Made by a program: the position numbers and the translations under genes. Shown piece by piece: positions 47,740-58,993 of a stretch of 64,000 nt of DNA. The notes beneath the pieces are model-generated. The model was not told where the DNA came from. It saw only the letters and a list, made by a program, of their open reading frames with translations, and made no database searches. The first letter of the stretch is position 1, and each line of letters begins with the position of its first letter. This DNA is from Phorcus lineatus. Its lineage: Eukaryota > Mollusca > Gastropoda > Trochida > Trochidae. The stretch covers positions 11,659,000 through 11,722,999 of the forward strand of contig OV121096.1 of the NCBI GenBank assembly GCA_921293015.1, read 5' to 3'.

Positions 47740-49110
47740 TGTCAACCAAGGTGGGTTTTTTTCTTCGTAGACATCTCATCAACATTATTGAAAAAACACA
47801 TTTCATTTTAAAAGGGTGAATATCTTTACAGCATTGTTGTTTATTTGAGGTTTTCAGTTAACTGCTCAACATAAATCGCTAGAAAATATGGATTCAGAGG
47901 AATAGACAGTGATGCCAAGTCTTAGTTCTTTAATTCATCATCGGTAAAATGTGTAGTAATGGCCAAAGCTTCTGTGTAAACCCTTCCTAATGGATAGTCT
48001 TTTTTCAAGGGAAAATGGTGTTAGATGTTTTTATTTCAGAAAAATGACGTTACTTTTCACTTTTGTTTTATGTTATCGTCTAATTTTTCAGTTATTTCCT
48101 GTATGCTTTTATCCACTTCGAGGCAAAGTTCTTTTTTGTAGTACTATGTAAAATGCATTAAGGTGTACATTCAGAGCTGTGTAATGCTAAACATAACTGA
48201 TCAACAATATCGCTTGAATCGCGTTTTTCTTAAAATACACCTTAAGGGACTGTTACCGTAATTATACTATCCGATATTAATTTAAAGTCGTCATTGTTAA
48301 CCTTTATTCTTGGTCCCATTTTACTAATAGTTTGAACAGGAAGCATAGATAACAGAATTGGAATCTCTTATTTGCCTAGGAGTGTACACTATTTGATTGT
48401 TTAAATACAGTATATTTCACAACATCACTTTCTTAATTGTCTAATTATAAATACAGAGCAATGCTGAACGTTTGAGACAGTGTTGGCGTCACAAACCAGT
48501 CAGAAACTTATGGTTATTGATAATGGTTGATGATAAACATTCTTTGGACTTTTTTGTCTTTTACTGTAAACAAAACGTCAAGATCTATTCACGATCTATT
48601 CACGTAAAGAAATGAAAGGTCAGTGAATTTTACGAAACACGTGTATTGATTGTCTTAACCCATAACGTGAGTAAGATTAAATATGTTTACTTACTCAAAG
48701 ATGAGAAATAAATTCATCGATAAGAATTATTCTTATTATTATGATTATTATTTCCTCCGTATCTTGGCCGTATTGAAATCCATTTCGATTGATACCAAAG
48801 GTTTCGTGGCATTAACATTAATTTTCCTATGATGTAAATCATTATACAAAATAGCAAAAGCGCTTTTAAAAAACGAAGTCTCAAACCTTTCAAGATAGCA
48901 GTGCTTATATAATGTCTGTAATTACAGCCACAAAAAATACTGATAATGAGAATGACTTTATCAGGAAGGCATCTATATCCTAACATCTTCATACTCATTA
49001 AGTTAGGTCGTCTTGGTTTCTTCTATATCTGATTTTACATTGACGTCAGCATTAAGTTTATGGCAGTCATCATATGATCATTATCTGGTAGTCTTAAGAC
49101 TGACATTTGA
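47740..49110. repeat. Cluster unit with core A6
   Basis: The upstream part (47770-48200) aligns with 51780-52500 (ctcatcaacattat, ttaaaagggt, gctcaac, cttttatccac/att, cagagct). Core A6 (48300-48560) has ATTTCACAACATCACTTTC, TTAATTGTCTAATTATAAA, gacagtgttggcgtcacaaac, agaaacttatggttattg. The downstream stretch AATGAGAATGACTTTATCAGG...AGGTCGTCTTGGTTTC (48945-49015) matches D1 at 26222-26290 (aatgagcatacatttatcagg...aggtcgtcttagtttc). This links the A cores of the right half to the D units of the left half. Confidence 0.7.
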
Positions 49111-49706
49111 AACATAATGCTAAAATGCTCATTTCAAGTGAGTATCAGTTGATTTAATGGATATGCATATCTTGTTAAAGTCATAACTCGACGTTAAATG
49201 TACAAATGGAAATATACCTGAAGATGCTACTCTAATCAGATTATCAATGTAATAGATATCTTGTGTCCTCTTTTTCATTGCTGTTCCCGATTCTCAATAA
49301 TTAGTGACTTCCTGTAGGTAGTTTGATTATTAATCGATGCTGTCAAGTTAGTATTCAAAGACAAGTAAATGAGCCACTTTCCCTTTTTCACCTTAACATC
49401 AGAGAATACTCTATTCGAACCTTTTAACTGTTTCTCTTGCGGGATATTATTCAGAACGACTTGCACGTACGGTGTACATGTTAGCATTTACACAACCTTC
49501 AAAAGAAAACATCTTAGGAAAAGTTAGTTTCAATCATTTAAGGAACCATTTGACACTGTGTACATCAAGCCAATCCATTTTATAAATATTAACTTGACTT
49601 CCTATGAGAATATAATATTCTGCTCAATTTATGTACATCCACCTCACCTATCCTGGCATCCAATCAATGATTATTTCCAATCATCCTGCTCATTCTCAAA
49701 CCAACC

Positions 49707-49990
49707 GGTTAGCGCGTTCGGCTGCGGATCAAGAGGTCCGGGGTTCGAATCCCGCCAGGGGCTCGGCAACTTTGTCTGCAGTAGAGAACTGTTCTGCATG
49801 CAGTCAGGTTTAGGTGCAATGCTACACTGAGTTTCAGCGCAGTAACACCCATGGTTTGCTAGTTCCAGCCGATGCTCGAAGGTTTCACGGCAATGAATAG
49901 CCACAATGGTGTTGCGGGCTTTCTCCCTGCAATAATACTAGCAGCCGCGATATAAGTGCGGCGTTAAACCCCAACTCACTCACTCACTCA
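49707..49990 (+). repeat. 5'-truncated SINE with perfect 12-bp target duplication
   Basis: It starts inside the head (GGTTAGCGCGTTCGGCTGCGG), with an intact B box GGTTCGAATCC (49742-49752), a full body and the tail GCGGCGTTAAACCCCAACTC plus (ACTC)n. CTCAAACCAACC occurs at 49695-49706 and 49991-50002. This is the youngest-looking copy. It lies just downstream of cluster unit A6. Open frames on both strands are artefacts. Confidence 0.95.
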
Positions 49991-51004
49991 CTCAAACCAA
50001 CCATTATACATTAATTCTATTTTAGACTCCTCTTCTGTATAAAAAAACTCATGTCCACTCCCTAGATACATCATTTGCTTGACAACGACACTAGAATCTA
50101 CGTCGAAACGTCGCTTTCACAGTAGGAAGAAGTTGCTTATCCAATAAGCTCATTTTTCATTTGACATTAAGATAGTTAAGTTATCCGTCAAAATTTCTTG
50201 TCCGAAACCATGTATGACTCCCAGAAAAAAGTAGAACATTTCAGTTGACTCAGTCACACTTTAAGTTATTATCTTTCATCACCACTGTCAATTTGATTAT
50301 TCATCACATTTTCGAGGGATGTTCCACAGGTTTCTGACCTGAACATGAACAAAGGTCCGAAACGCAACCATATAAGTAGTAGTAGAACATTCCTAAAAGT
50401 CGTGAGATGCATTCAATTCAGCTTCTTCGATGGTAGATATGGTCTATGAACAATGGTGTGCCTACAGATATATAAATCAGCAACAAAGACGTGCAACGCC
50501 CTTGTTTATCAAGTGATAAGGTAATAGCATTCATTTTTGGGACTCTCAGAGTCTAATGACGATTAATTATTTGAAGAAGTTATGTCTCGAATATATTACG
50601 CAAATGAACAGGGAGATTTATGGGAAAAGATTAAATAGAAATGAAGGAGTAACCTTTGCCAAGGTTGCAGAAAGCGCGACACAAGACTTTGGGTTCTGTA
50701 TTCTTCCCTGACACCCCTTTTCTCCAGATCTACCACACTCACTCTTCTTTCTCTTCCCGCGTCTGAAAACAGAGCTCTGATGCCAATAATTTGAGACAAA
50801 TGAAGACGCCATAGTTACAGTAGATGAGTTTTTAGAATCATATTACAATAAGTTTTTTTTACGATTGAATATATAAAGCCAAATTCAGTCATCACTGGTA
50901 AGTGAAGATTATTTAACTTTAAGTACAATCATCCTGAATTTGAAAAACTTTTTTCTATAAGAGTAAATTATCCTAGTACCATATGGAATGTGTTACATAC
51001 AGAT

Positions 51005-51260
51005 TGTAATAATTTTGCTGCTAAATGGACCTCATGGGTGTTATTTGATCGTTCTACATTACACTATTCCTCGGCCTTTAGATACTTTTTGACCACAAGT
51101 CAAGGCTTTTAAGATGACCATACATTACCAATCTTTATGTTGACGAAACAAAAGGACTGGGCTCCAGCAACAATTTATTATCCTATTCTTTACACTTAGC
51201 ATTGGCCGTGAGTCTCCATTCAAGTCGTATAACCTCGTCATACATTTACAAAACTACTAT
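51005..51260. repeat. Cluster module B3
   Basis: GCTAAATGGACCTCATGGGTG, TTATTTGATCGTTCTACATTAC, TTTTTGACCACAAGTCAAGG, CTTTTAAGATGACCATACATTA, aaaggactgggctccagc, tcctattctttacactt, ggccgtgagtct. Alignment with B1 runs over about 170 bp. In B4's frame it reads FDHKSRLLR*. Confidence 0.68.
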
Positions 51261-51779
51261 GGGTTTAAAAAGTTTTCTACTTCACTGAAATTACTGGGTT
51301 GACGCACTTTGAAGGGTCTACTACATATATGTACGTAAGACGAACAATATCAACTGTTATGAACTGTCATGTTGCAAACGTAATTTTAAGTTACGGATAA
51401 CTAATTCAGGCATTTAACCAAAACACTTATAAAAATATTGTTTAAAAACTTTCATTTATACCCTTTACTTATCTAAGACAGTGATAAGCTATTTAACTTT
51501 TTATACTTTTGTTATATAAGGTTATCTTTTTATAAACCTGAATACTCTGTAAACGGAGTTACTTGGAATATGACCTTGAGTGTTGTATCGTTTAACGCAT
51601 ATCTATTTATTAGACTATGACACTATTTAATATTTTAATATATTAACTTCTACAGATATTGCATCAATGGTGAAATAACAACAAAATGTTTGATAATAAA
51701 ATAAGCAATGGAAGTTTTTGCTTTCCCGACAATAATCCTAAAGACACAAATAATAGTCTGATTTCGTAATTTCACTTTC

Positions 51780-53440
51780 ATTTCTAAATTACGAGGTTAT
51801 TTTATCGTTGATACCACTCTCATCAACATTATGTAGAAAGTTTAATGTTAAAAGGGTCATTATCTTCAAACATTTTTGTGGATTAGTGGATTTTAATGTA
51901 CAGCTCAACTTATGTAGAAAAAATATGTTTTAAATAATCGAGTTTCATTCCATAGATACAGGCTCAATGCAGAATAAGGTGTACTAATGGCAAACGGTCG
52001 TGTGTTTTAAACACACTTTACTCATGAGAATAGGATTGGGTAAAGCTAAACAACTTAGAGCACCCTCTCCCTAGAACGTACATAAGATATCATTTACAAT
52101 CTTTACATTCAAAATACCTCTTTATTTGACAAATGCTAGGTTTGAACAATCTAATTCTGTTTATTTATATGAAAAGTTAGACCTGCATTTCGATGTAAAT
52201 GGAAAACATTTATGATATTATTGTTGGCAACACTGCTGAAATGTGACATCGTGACAATTCTGACAGCAGATGATTTAACATGATACTTTCCTAATGTTCA
52301 CTTTTCTGAATGGACCTATTTTTAAATTGTTTTCTGTTAGTTAGATGATACTACCTTTCAATTTTTATATATCTAACGTCTAGTTCTCAGAGTTTTAAAA
52401 ATAATGCTTTTATCCATTTCCTGGCGGATACGATTCTCGAAATGCATGATGAATTATAAATGCATAACGCTGTATTTTCAGAGCTAAACATTGGTGAAAC
52501 ACAAAGACAGATTATATATTTAATATACAAAATTACAGTTGTGATAATATTATCACATTAGTATATGTTTAAGCAGGAATGGCGTCTTAAATCTCGTTTG
52601 AAAAGAAATACTTTGAAAGGAAGTACTAAAATTGGATTATCAGATATAATTTTAGATTATTTCCACTTTACATACTCAGTGGCAAGCGAAACGCCATCAG
52701 CGTTTCAACAGAGTTTAAAAAATCGCTGCCAGATGGAGTTGATTCTGTATATAATTGGTAAGTACAGATGTTCTTGAAAGTAAGACACAATTATCGATTA
52801 GATTATTGCCTAATATTATTATTAGACACAGAAGGGATGATAAAATCGCGAGTTCAAATTATATTTAAAACAATTTCAGATTCAAGTTGAAAATAAATGG
52901 ATGAATAAATAAATCATAAATGTATTATACTTTTTAAAATCTATAAATACATAAAAATAAATAAAGGATTAAAAAAGATGTTGTTGACAACAAATACCTC
53001 GTTTCATTTTCCTTTATTTGACATCATCAAGCATGCTAAAAAGTCGAGTTGACTCTTCCGTCGCACATCGTTCAGGAATATTAATAATATTTCAAAGGCA
53101 TAATTGTAAGACAGATAATGTTTCAGATTGATTAATTATTTTGCATGCATGGTTCTTGTAGAAGTCGATAGCTTTCTAATTTCATCAACATGGAGAGAAA
53201 AATCTTCATCTTGCAAGCAGTAATCTTTTGTTCTCGATCCAATTGCAGTAATGGTTTTTACATAGATCAGTATAGGATGGGTAACATAATTGAAATCTTT
53301 TATTTGTCTGTTTGACAGTGTAAACACAGTATAATTAATAGCATCACGTTCTTTATTGAACCATTAGCAACGCATTCAGCAACTACAAAGCAGTGATGTT
53401 TTATTGATTCAGTTTTCAAGTTTAAACTTGTTAGAAACTT
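51780..53440. repeat. Cluster unit with core A7
   Basis: The upstream half (51780-52500) matches 47770-48200. TTTGACATCATCAAGCATGC at 53018 matches TTTGACGTCATAAAGCATGC at 41838. The core (53130-53440) has GCATGGTTCTTGTAG, CATCAACATGG, TCTCGATCCAATTGCAGTAATGG, ttttacatagatc, AGTGTAAACACAG, ATAGCATCACGTTC, TTTATTGAACCATTAGC, AACGCATTCAGCAAC, agaaacttatggatattgg. The minus frames at 53136-53497 are not consistently open in the other copies. Confidence 0.72.
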
Positions 53441-53499
53441 ATGGATATTGGTTAAGTTTGATGAGGTATACGGACACTTATGACGTTTTGAGGACATTG

Positions 53500-55980
53500 T
53501 CTACAATCTATTTTGTCCTTGGTTGTATAATAAATAGTGGTCAAGCCTGTTTATGTGAAGTTATGACAGTTCAGTTATAGTTGTCAAGTCTAAACTAAAC
53601 TATCTCTTAAACTTTGAGATTTGAAGATTAAAAGTTTCGTAAACTTGTTTGACTTTGGTTTTTAATTAAAGAGAAACTTTATCTATTTAGTTTATATCAA
53701 CAATTAATTAATTAACTCTTTATTTAAAAAATGAGACAAAAACATATTTATATTCCTTATCAAACAACAGCAATGTTCATCTTGCCTATAAAATGAAGAA
53801 GGATGCAATTGTGGATTATGTTTCTTTTCATCATGACTGGTGACAGAAAGGGGAGCTTGTAAGCTTATCAATCATGGTCATACTTTAGAACAGGGACGAT
53901 GGTCCAATGTCGTTTATGATGAGGAACAATCTACATTATGCACATCTATGTAATAGGAGATCTATTTCAAATAAAGAAAGTTTCTTCATTAATTTAACTG
54001 TCAAAATTCTGCCGCCATTATTTGAATGAACACAGCTCAGAAACATGCATGTATAACTTATCTTTGTAATATATGTTTACATGTTTATACATGTTAACCT
54101 AATGTAAACCTCATCGTGTCACTCTAGAGCCTATAGCGGATAAAGTTCTCTCTTTAAAAAATAAACTCATATCTTCACAATGATTAGTGTTATTGTCAAT
54201 GGTGTTTCATGAAGTGAAACCATCGATCAGTGTTGGGTTACTTGCTACTTCATGCTACTAGATAACAACACCATATTTAATCATAGCAGATCAAAGAAGA
54301 ATTAAAATCTATATGAAGAATCAACAGAGTGTTAAATTGAAAATTGCTTTGAAAATACTTGGATTAAAAGGTTGGAAAATGATAATGACAAAGCACTGGT
54401 AAAGTGAAAAAAACGATTTGCTTTTCTTATCTTGCGTTTATAATAAGGATAAGGGGAGAATGAGAGAAGATTAACATTTATTATATCGAACATTATTAAA
54501 AACGAACGTACCAGTTGAAAGTTATTTGGGTCTGCAATAATTAGTTACTACTCAAGCAAACAAATTGACAAGCGAAAAGTCAGTGTTATGAGTAATGAAC
54601 ACCAGTCGTTTTTTTTATCATAATTGTCAGATATGGGCTGTTTTTAACAGTGTCATTTATATCTGATTTATAGGTCAATTTTTGAACGGTTGAGTCCAGT
54701 GTGTATCAAAATGAACCCTTTTATTGATCAGAAACGGCATTACAGTCGAAATACTATCATCAAAAAGTATCATCACACAAAATAGTTTGAATAGATCAGC
54801 TTCAAACAACATAATAGCAACTTGATGATTTAAAATGGACTTTCATCATAACACTCAAATTTGACTTAAGACAGCAGTCTTTGTAGACCACAAACATACC
54901 CTTGTAAAAAGTTTTCGCATAGGTAAAATGGATGGCAGATTTCAATGCATTGTGACCCAACATTTATCAAGTATATAACTTAAATCCTGTAGGCCTTTAC
55001 AGTTTTAGATTTCGTAATATATAGTTCGATATACCCAAAACGATTAACAAAATTTACTAAACCCTGTCTATTTTAAATCGTCATTGTACTGCAAGTATAA
55101 CAGTTATTTTGGGATATTTGCTAGCTGGCTTCGTTTTCTTTCTTACTCGAGAAAGGACGAAGGCAAATTTAACAGTATTTAACAAATAATTTTCCTTCTC
55201 ACACAAATTTCAAATACTTAATAATAATAAAGGCTTAATACCGTTATTAAAAAAGCATAAACCTAAAATTATTTTTTTTAAATATTGAAAATATTAGAAC
55301 TACCATCTTGATCTATTTTAAAAGACGTTATCAGTTCTTGATTGACTCAAAGCCAACTTTGATGTTGACAGAAAATAGAACTCAACAATGTTTTATATAT
55401 TCTTTACACCTGACAACGCGTTCTGCTCGGAATAATATCAACAGGTATCAACGAAACTATGTCCGTATCACAGTAAGTTACACAAACAAAAGTTTCGTCT
55501 CATAATTGTAACGCAGTTTAACAGTAGTTCTGGGGTGTTTTTTATGTATCCAATATCCTGTTAAAATGTTTATTTTTTATGAATTATTCTTTTTATCACA
55601 ATATCATGATGTTTAAGCAAGTCATTCTACCATTAGAGAACGCATACAAGAACAGAAAGACAGTATATTGAAATTGATTCAATCCTAAATTGCTCGCTGC
55701 ATAACTATTTGAGACACTTAATTGACTCTGATAAAGATGAAATCAACCACAGATTGAAATCCATAATTTTAGTAGTATTTTTTTATGTACATATTCTACC
55801 ACCAATTTTCTTGTCTTGAATCCTTAAATGAAATTTGGGCAGTGGCACGTTTTAAAAATATTCATCTCTCTGAATTTTACGAAACCTGATCATTTTATAT
55901 ATTTTCTCCAGAAGTCCAAACATCTAAATACTCAACACTTTTATTCATAGGCATACAAGAAAGTATTAAGTATGGAACAA
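53500..55980. other. AT-rich intergenic DNA
   Basis: No gene or dispersed repeat is recognised. Near 53570 a cagttatagttgtcaagtct segment echoes cagttgattgtcaagtct at 42487. Confidence 0.4.
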
Positions 55981-56080
55981 TAACTGCCGACGGCCATTTT
56001 ACTGCGAACAACTATTTGTTATTTGGAGTTGAGAAATGGATTCGCGTTGTACGTTCGTTTTGTTGATTTCCTTGCAGTTG
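55960..56080 (+). other. Candidate promoter and signal-peptide first exon, copy 2
   Basis: TATTAAGT lies upstream of a GC-rich leader (GCCGACGGCCATTTTACTGCG). The ATG at 56036 starts MDSRCTFVLLISLQL, which has an Arg then a nine-residue hydrophobic run, the profile of the start of a signal peptide. The frame ends in phase 0 at TTG|GTAAGA (donor GT at 56081), a good splice consensus. The related 47.5-kb copy keeps the same leader order (CTCAA...ATT..., GCCATTTTA, ATGGATTCGCG, ACGTTCGTTT) and the same donor phase despite indels totalling 24 nt. No second exon was identified, so the encoded protein is unknown. The motif could still be fortuitous. Confidence 0.35.
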
Positions 56081-56099
56081 GTAAGATTTGTTTTACTTT

Positions 56100-57870
56100 T
56101 AGTGAGATGGTGCTATTTCACTAAGCAAAGTGTACAGTTTATTTAAATGCTAGTTACTATTCATAGTTAGTGTGAAAGAGTTATTGTATCGTAAAGCAGA
56201 TTAACTCAATTCGAAATCAGTATTCTGCCTACCGAAATTTGCATATGTATTTTGCGCACAATACTCTTGGAATGTATATTTTACTGTCATTTCAAACAAC
56301 AAGTAAAATATAATGTTTATGTTAATTTACTATAGCGATCATTGATATACAGTTATTGCTTTCAAAGCCTAGCATCACTTCACCAGTTTGATGTTATTAG
56401 ATTCTGAAAACCTTTTATCGGCTTCTTCTATGTTTTGATGACATAGACAAGTACAAAAGAACACCTGTCCCTTATTGAAATTTATTTTGATATAAACCTT
56501 TGCTGTGGCTTTTAACTACTTAGACGAGTTGATCTAATTGTGCCCTCCCTACTGGCAGCTGCAGCTAGTTAGGGGCGTCAATACACCTTGCAGGACCAAA
56601 GTTTAGAGATAATGAGACAATTATCTTGGTGACATTTAGACAGTATATTGATAATACATTTAAATGATCCATAGGGTCTGATCATGATAAATCATGTTGT
56701 TCTCTGAGGTATATTTATAGATGTTCTCAAAAGGTTCATTTCATCGAATTAGTCCTTGTAAATGCCTTTCTTTCACCTGAAGGAGCATGTTTGAGAGTTT
56801 CAGGGAAAGTGTACTGTAGACATGATTGATATAAAGTGACAAAAGTTGTGATAAACTTTTGTAAGCGGTGAAAGTGAACATTCAAGTTACATGTTAAACA
56901 TTACAAATCCAAACGTTCATTTCGTCTGTTAAAGATAAGTTTTCAAAATTATGATGGACGATTTTGCTCTTAAATCAGTAACTTGAACAATCACTTCACT
57001 TCACAAATTTGCATAACAGTGAAAAGTTATAAGAGACAGTATAGTGGTTAGTAAGAAAATGACTAATAACTGTGTAGTTTTCTATCGCGGTTATCACTCA
57101 TGGCCATATTTAATGAAGAGATTACTGAACAACCTTACTGAAATCACTGAAACGTTATTCCACAACATTCGTGAACAATTTACTTGCCAAGTTTAGCATT
57201 TACATGAATATACCTATCACATCATACGATTAGTTTATCCAAGTTTTTGTCTTTCTTGATAGAGTATGTACTGTCAAATTGGAAGTTGAATTATAAGATA
57301 TTTCGTCCTATTACATTTATCTGAAGATAAGAGTAAGTATTCAAAAAACCTAGGTAAAACAATCCAACTAATGTGATTTTGACACTTTAAAGTGTTCAAA
57401 ACATATTATGGACAAAGGATATCAAATTGCCTGGCATGACCTCTTTTAATAATCAAATATTTGTTATCAAACAATAATTTGTTTTGTGATATCACCTTAA
57501 ATTTCACACAAACCTTACCGTTTAGCGGTTCTCCATCTAAACTGGCTTCTACAAACGAAGCGATACATGTAGGCTACAGCTTTGAGATAGGATTCCTTCC
57601 AAATTATCAACGCCACGACATTATCTTGAAGCTATTATTTGTTTCCAGTTGCATCAATTTGCATCAATTTTACATTTCACATTATATATGATACCGATTA
57701 TCTTCAATTATCATCCAGAACGCTACGGTAATTTGTTGTAGGCATTATGTGAAAAGTATTTTATTTAAATTTCCGTATTTCCATGTATATCGAGCTGTAC
57801 ATGATTGATATCATGGTTTAAATCTCTGATTTCTAAAGAGGTAAAACAATTGCAATGTATAAGGCAAAAT
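56100..57870. other. AT-rich DNA, possible coding-like patch at 57.5 kb
   Basis: Mostly featureless. At 57461-57691 a frame reads TLPFSGSPSKLASTNEAIHV then GYSFEIGFLPNYQ after a pyrimidine-rich acceptor-like site (aaaccttaccgtttag, to 57525). It is the kind of patch that could be a second exon for the 56.0-kb leader, but I recognise no family and give it little weight. Confidence 0.2.
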
Positions 57871-57918
57871 CATGTTATATTGACCAATCGCCAGTGCCTT
57901 CAATAAGTTAGAAACAAT
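57870..57918. repeat. Cluster core A8, truncated by a MITE
   Basis: GTTATATTGACCAATCGCCAGTGCCTTCAATAAGTTAG resembles the TTTATTGACCAAT-AGCCACGCTTTCAGTAA block of A5. It runs directly into the long-TIR MITE. Confidence 0.45.
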
Positions 57919-58307
57919 CATTAATTCCTAAACAACCTCTCTTCTCATACGAGCGCTTATCGAGTTTCCGGCAATTTCTCTACCTAGCAATATTTCAGCC
58001 AATGAAAAAAACGCAGGATGGATAGAATATTTCTCCTCACACAGTCTTATGCAAAGATGCTGTTGCTAAATGTGCTGTTTAAAAATGAGTCAAAGGGCAA
58101 AGTACATATTCGAATAAAGTTTAGCTTTCCACAAGCATTCTTAATATCTGAGGCGTTTTGACTGACAACTTTTAAACGGCGTCTCTGATATCAAACTAAC
58201 GTGATTGCATCCAATCAGATTTCTCAATTTCTAAACCGTGAAAAGCTTGAATTAAGACAAAGGTTGTATAGGAGTTTATGACGGAGCTACCTCTGTTGGG
58301 AGAGATG
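57919..58307. mobile_element. Long-TIR MITE, copy 4
   Basis: It aligns with 8277-8735 almost throughout: cattaattcctaaacaacctct at the left (outermost bases lost), CAATATTTCAGCCAATGAAAA, ATTCGAATAAAGTTTAGCTTT, GGCGTTTTGA, TTTTAAACGGCGTC, TTGCATCCAATCAG, and the right terminus TGACGGAGCTACCTCTGTTGGGAGAGATG. Confidence 0.8.
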
Positions 58308-58744
58308 TTTAAAGTTCTAAGGAAAATGTATAATGCTTAAACTGTATTTTTCAATGACACCTTCAGAACCAATTTATGCATTAAGTTTTCTTGCATTAAG
58401 TTTAGATACTACTTTAAAGTAAAGAGTTTGTCAATGAAACATATCTGAAAACATTCAACACTTTGATGGTCAAATTTCATTGCTGTTCTAGACGACACTG
58501 TCGAGAGACTTATGTAGTATTTAAAATAAATATCAAGTAGCAGTGCTTGAAGGTTACATGCATTAGATGGTTATGCACAATAGATAGTTAGCATAAGTCG
58601 CAACTGTCTTTTAAGACATTCTTGAAGTACTGTTTCGTCAGTAGTATTAGTCACATATTGAAGCAATTGAAACTGATCGATTCATCTATCAGGTCATTTT
58701 CCCTTATTGACACATCATGTCTCACTATTTCCTAACTAACCGAT

Positions 58745-58993
58745 TTGTACCATGTGACATTAATGTACCCGATGTCAACAAAGTGCTACGTATTGATGAA
58801 TTCATTGATGCCAAATGGCCCCCATACGTGTTACTTGATCGTTTTTCCTATAGACATTGAGCGTGGTAACGAGTTCATTATTGACCAGAAGTCACGATTT
58901 CTGCCATTAACAAGCACACAAACTCGCAATGCCATGACCGTACTATTTACTCCGACATTGGCAATAACTTTAACTTTGGGGTGTCCAACCTGA
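58745..58993 (+). pseudogene. HSPA12-like (HSP70 family) C-terminal fragment, within module B4
   Basis: This frame (82 codons to the TGA at 58991-58993) ends with PIDIERGNEFIIDQKSRFLP, LTSTQTRNAMTVLFTPT and LGCPT. The pattern (a Gly-x-Glu-Phe, a basic strand, PLTxTQT, an alternating hydrophobic strand) matches what I know of the substrate-binding beta region of HSPA12-type HSP70 relatives, a family greatly expanded in bivalves. No ATPase domain is visible and the protein stops early, so at best it is one exon or a decayed remnant. The first 34 residues do not look like the family, and a parallel frame (VLRIDEFIDAKWPPYVLLDRF) may be the true upstream part after a frameshift. Modules B1 and B3 encode disrupted versions of IIDQKSRFL in the same frame. 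The assignment is from memory of the family pattern and moderate at best. Confidence 0.38.

Noticed and set aside
53136-53327. Minus-strand frames over cores A3, A4 and A7 with an IGSR-K-like match (53.2 and 39.0 kb), suggesting a coding exon
   Set aside because: The frame is shifted or stopped in A3 and A5 and gaps are needed within a few residues. The DNA similarity covers a wider region, so the peptides are explained by shared nucleotides.
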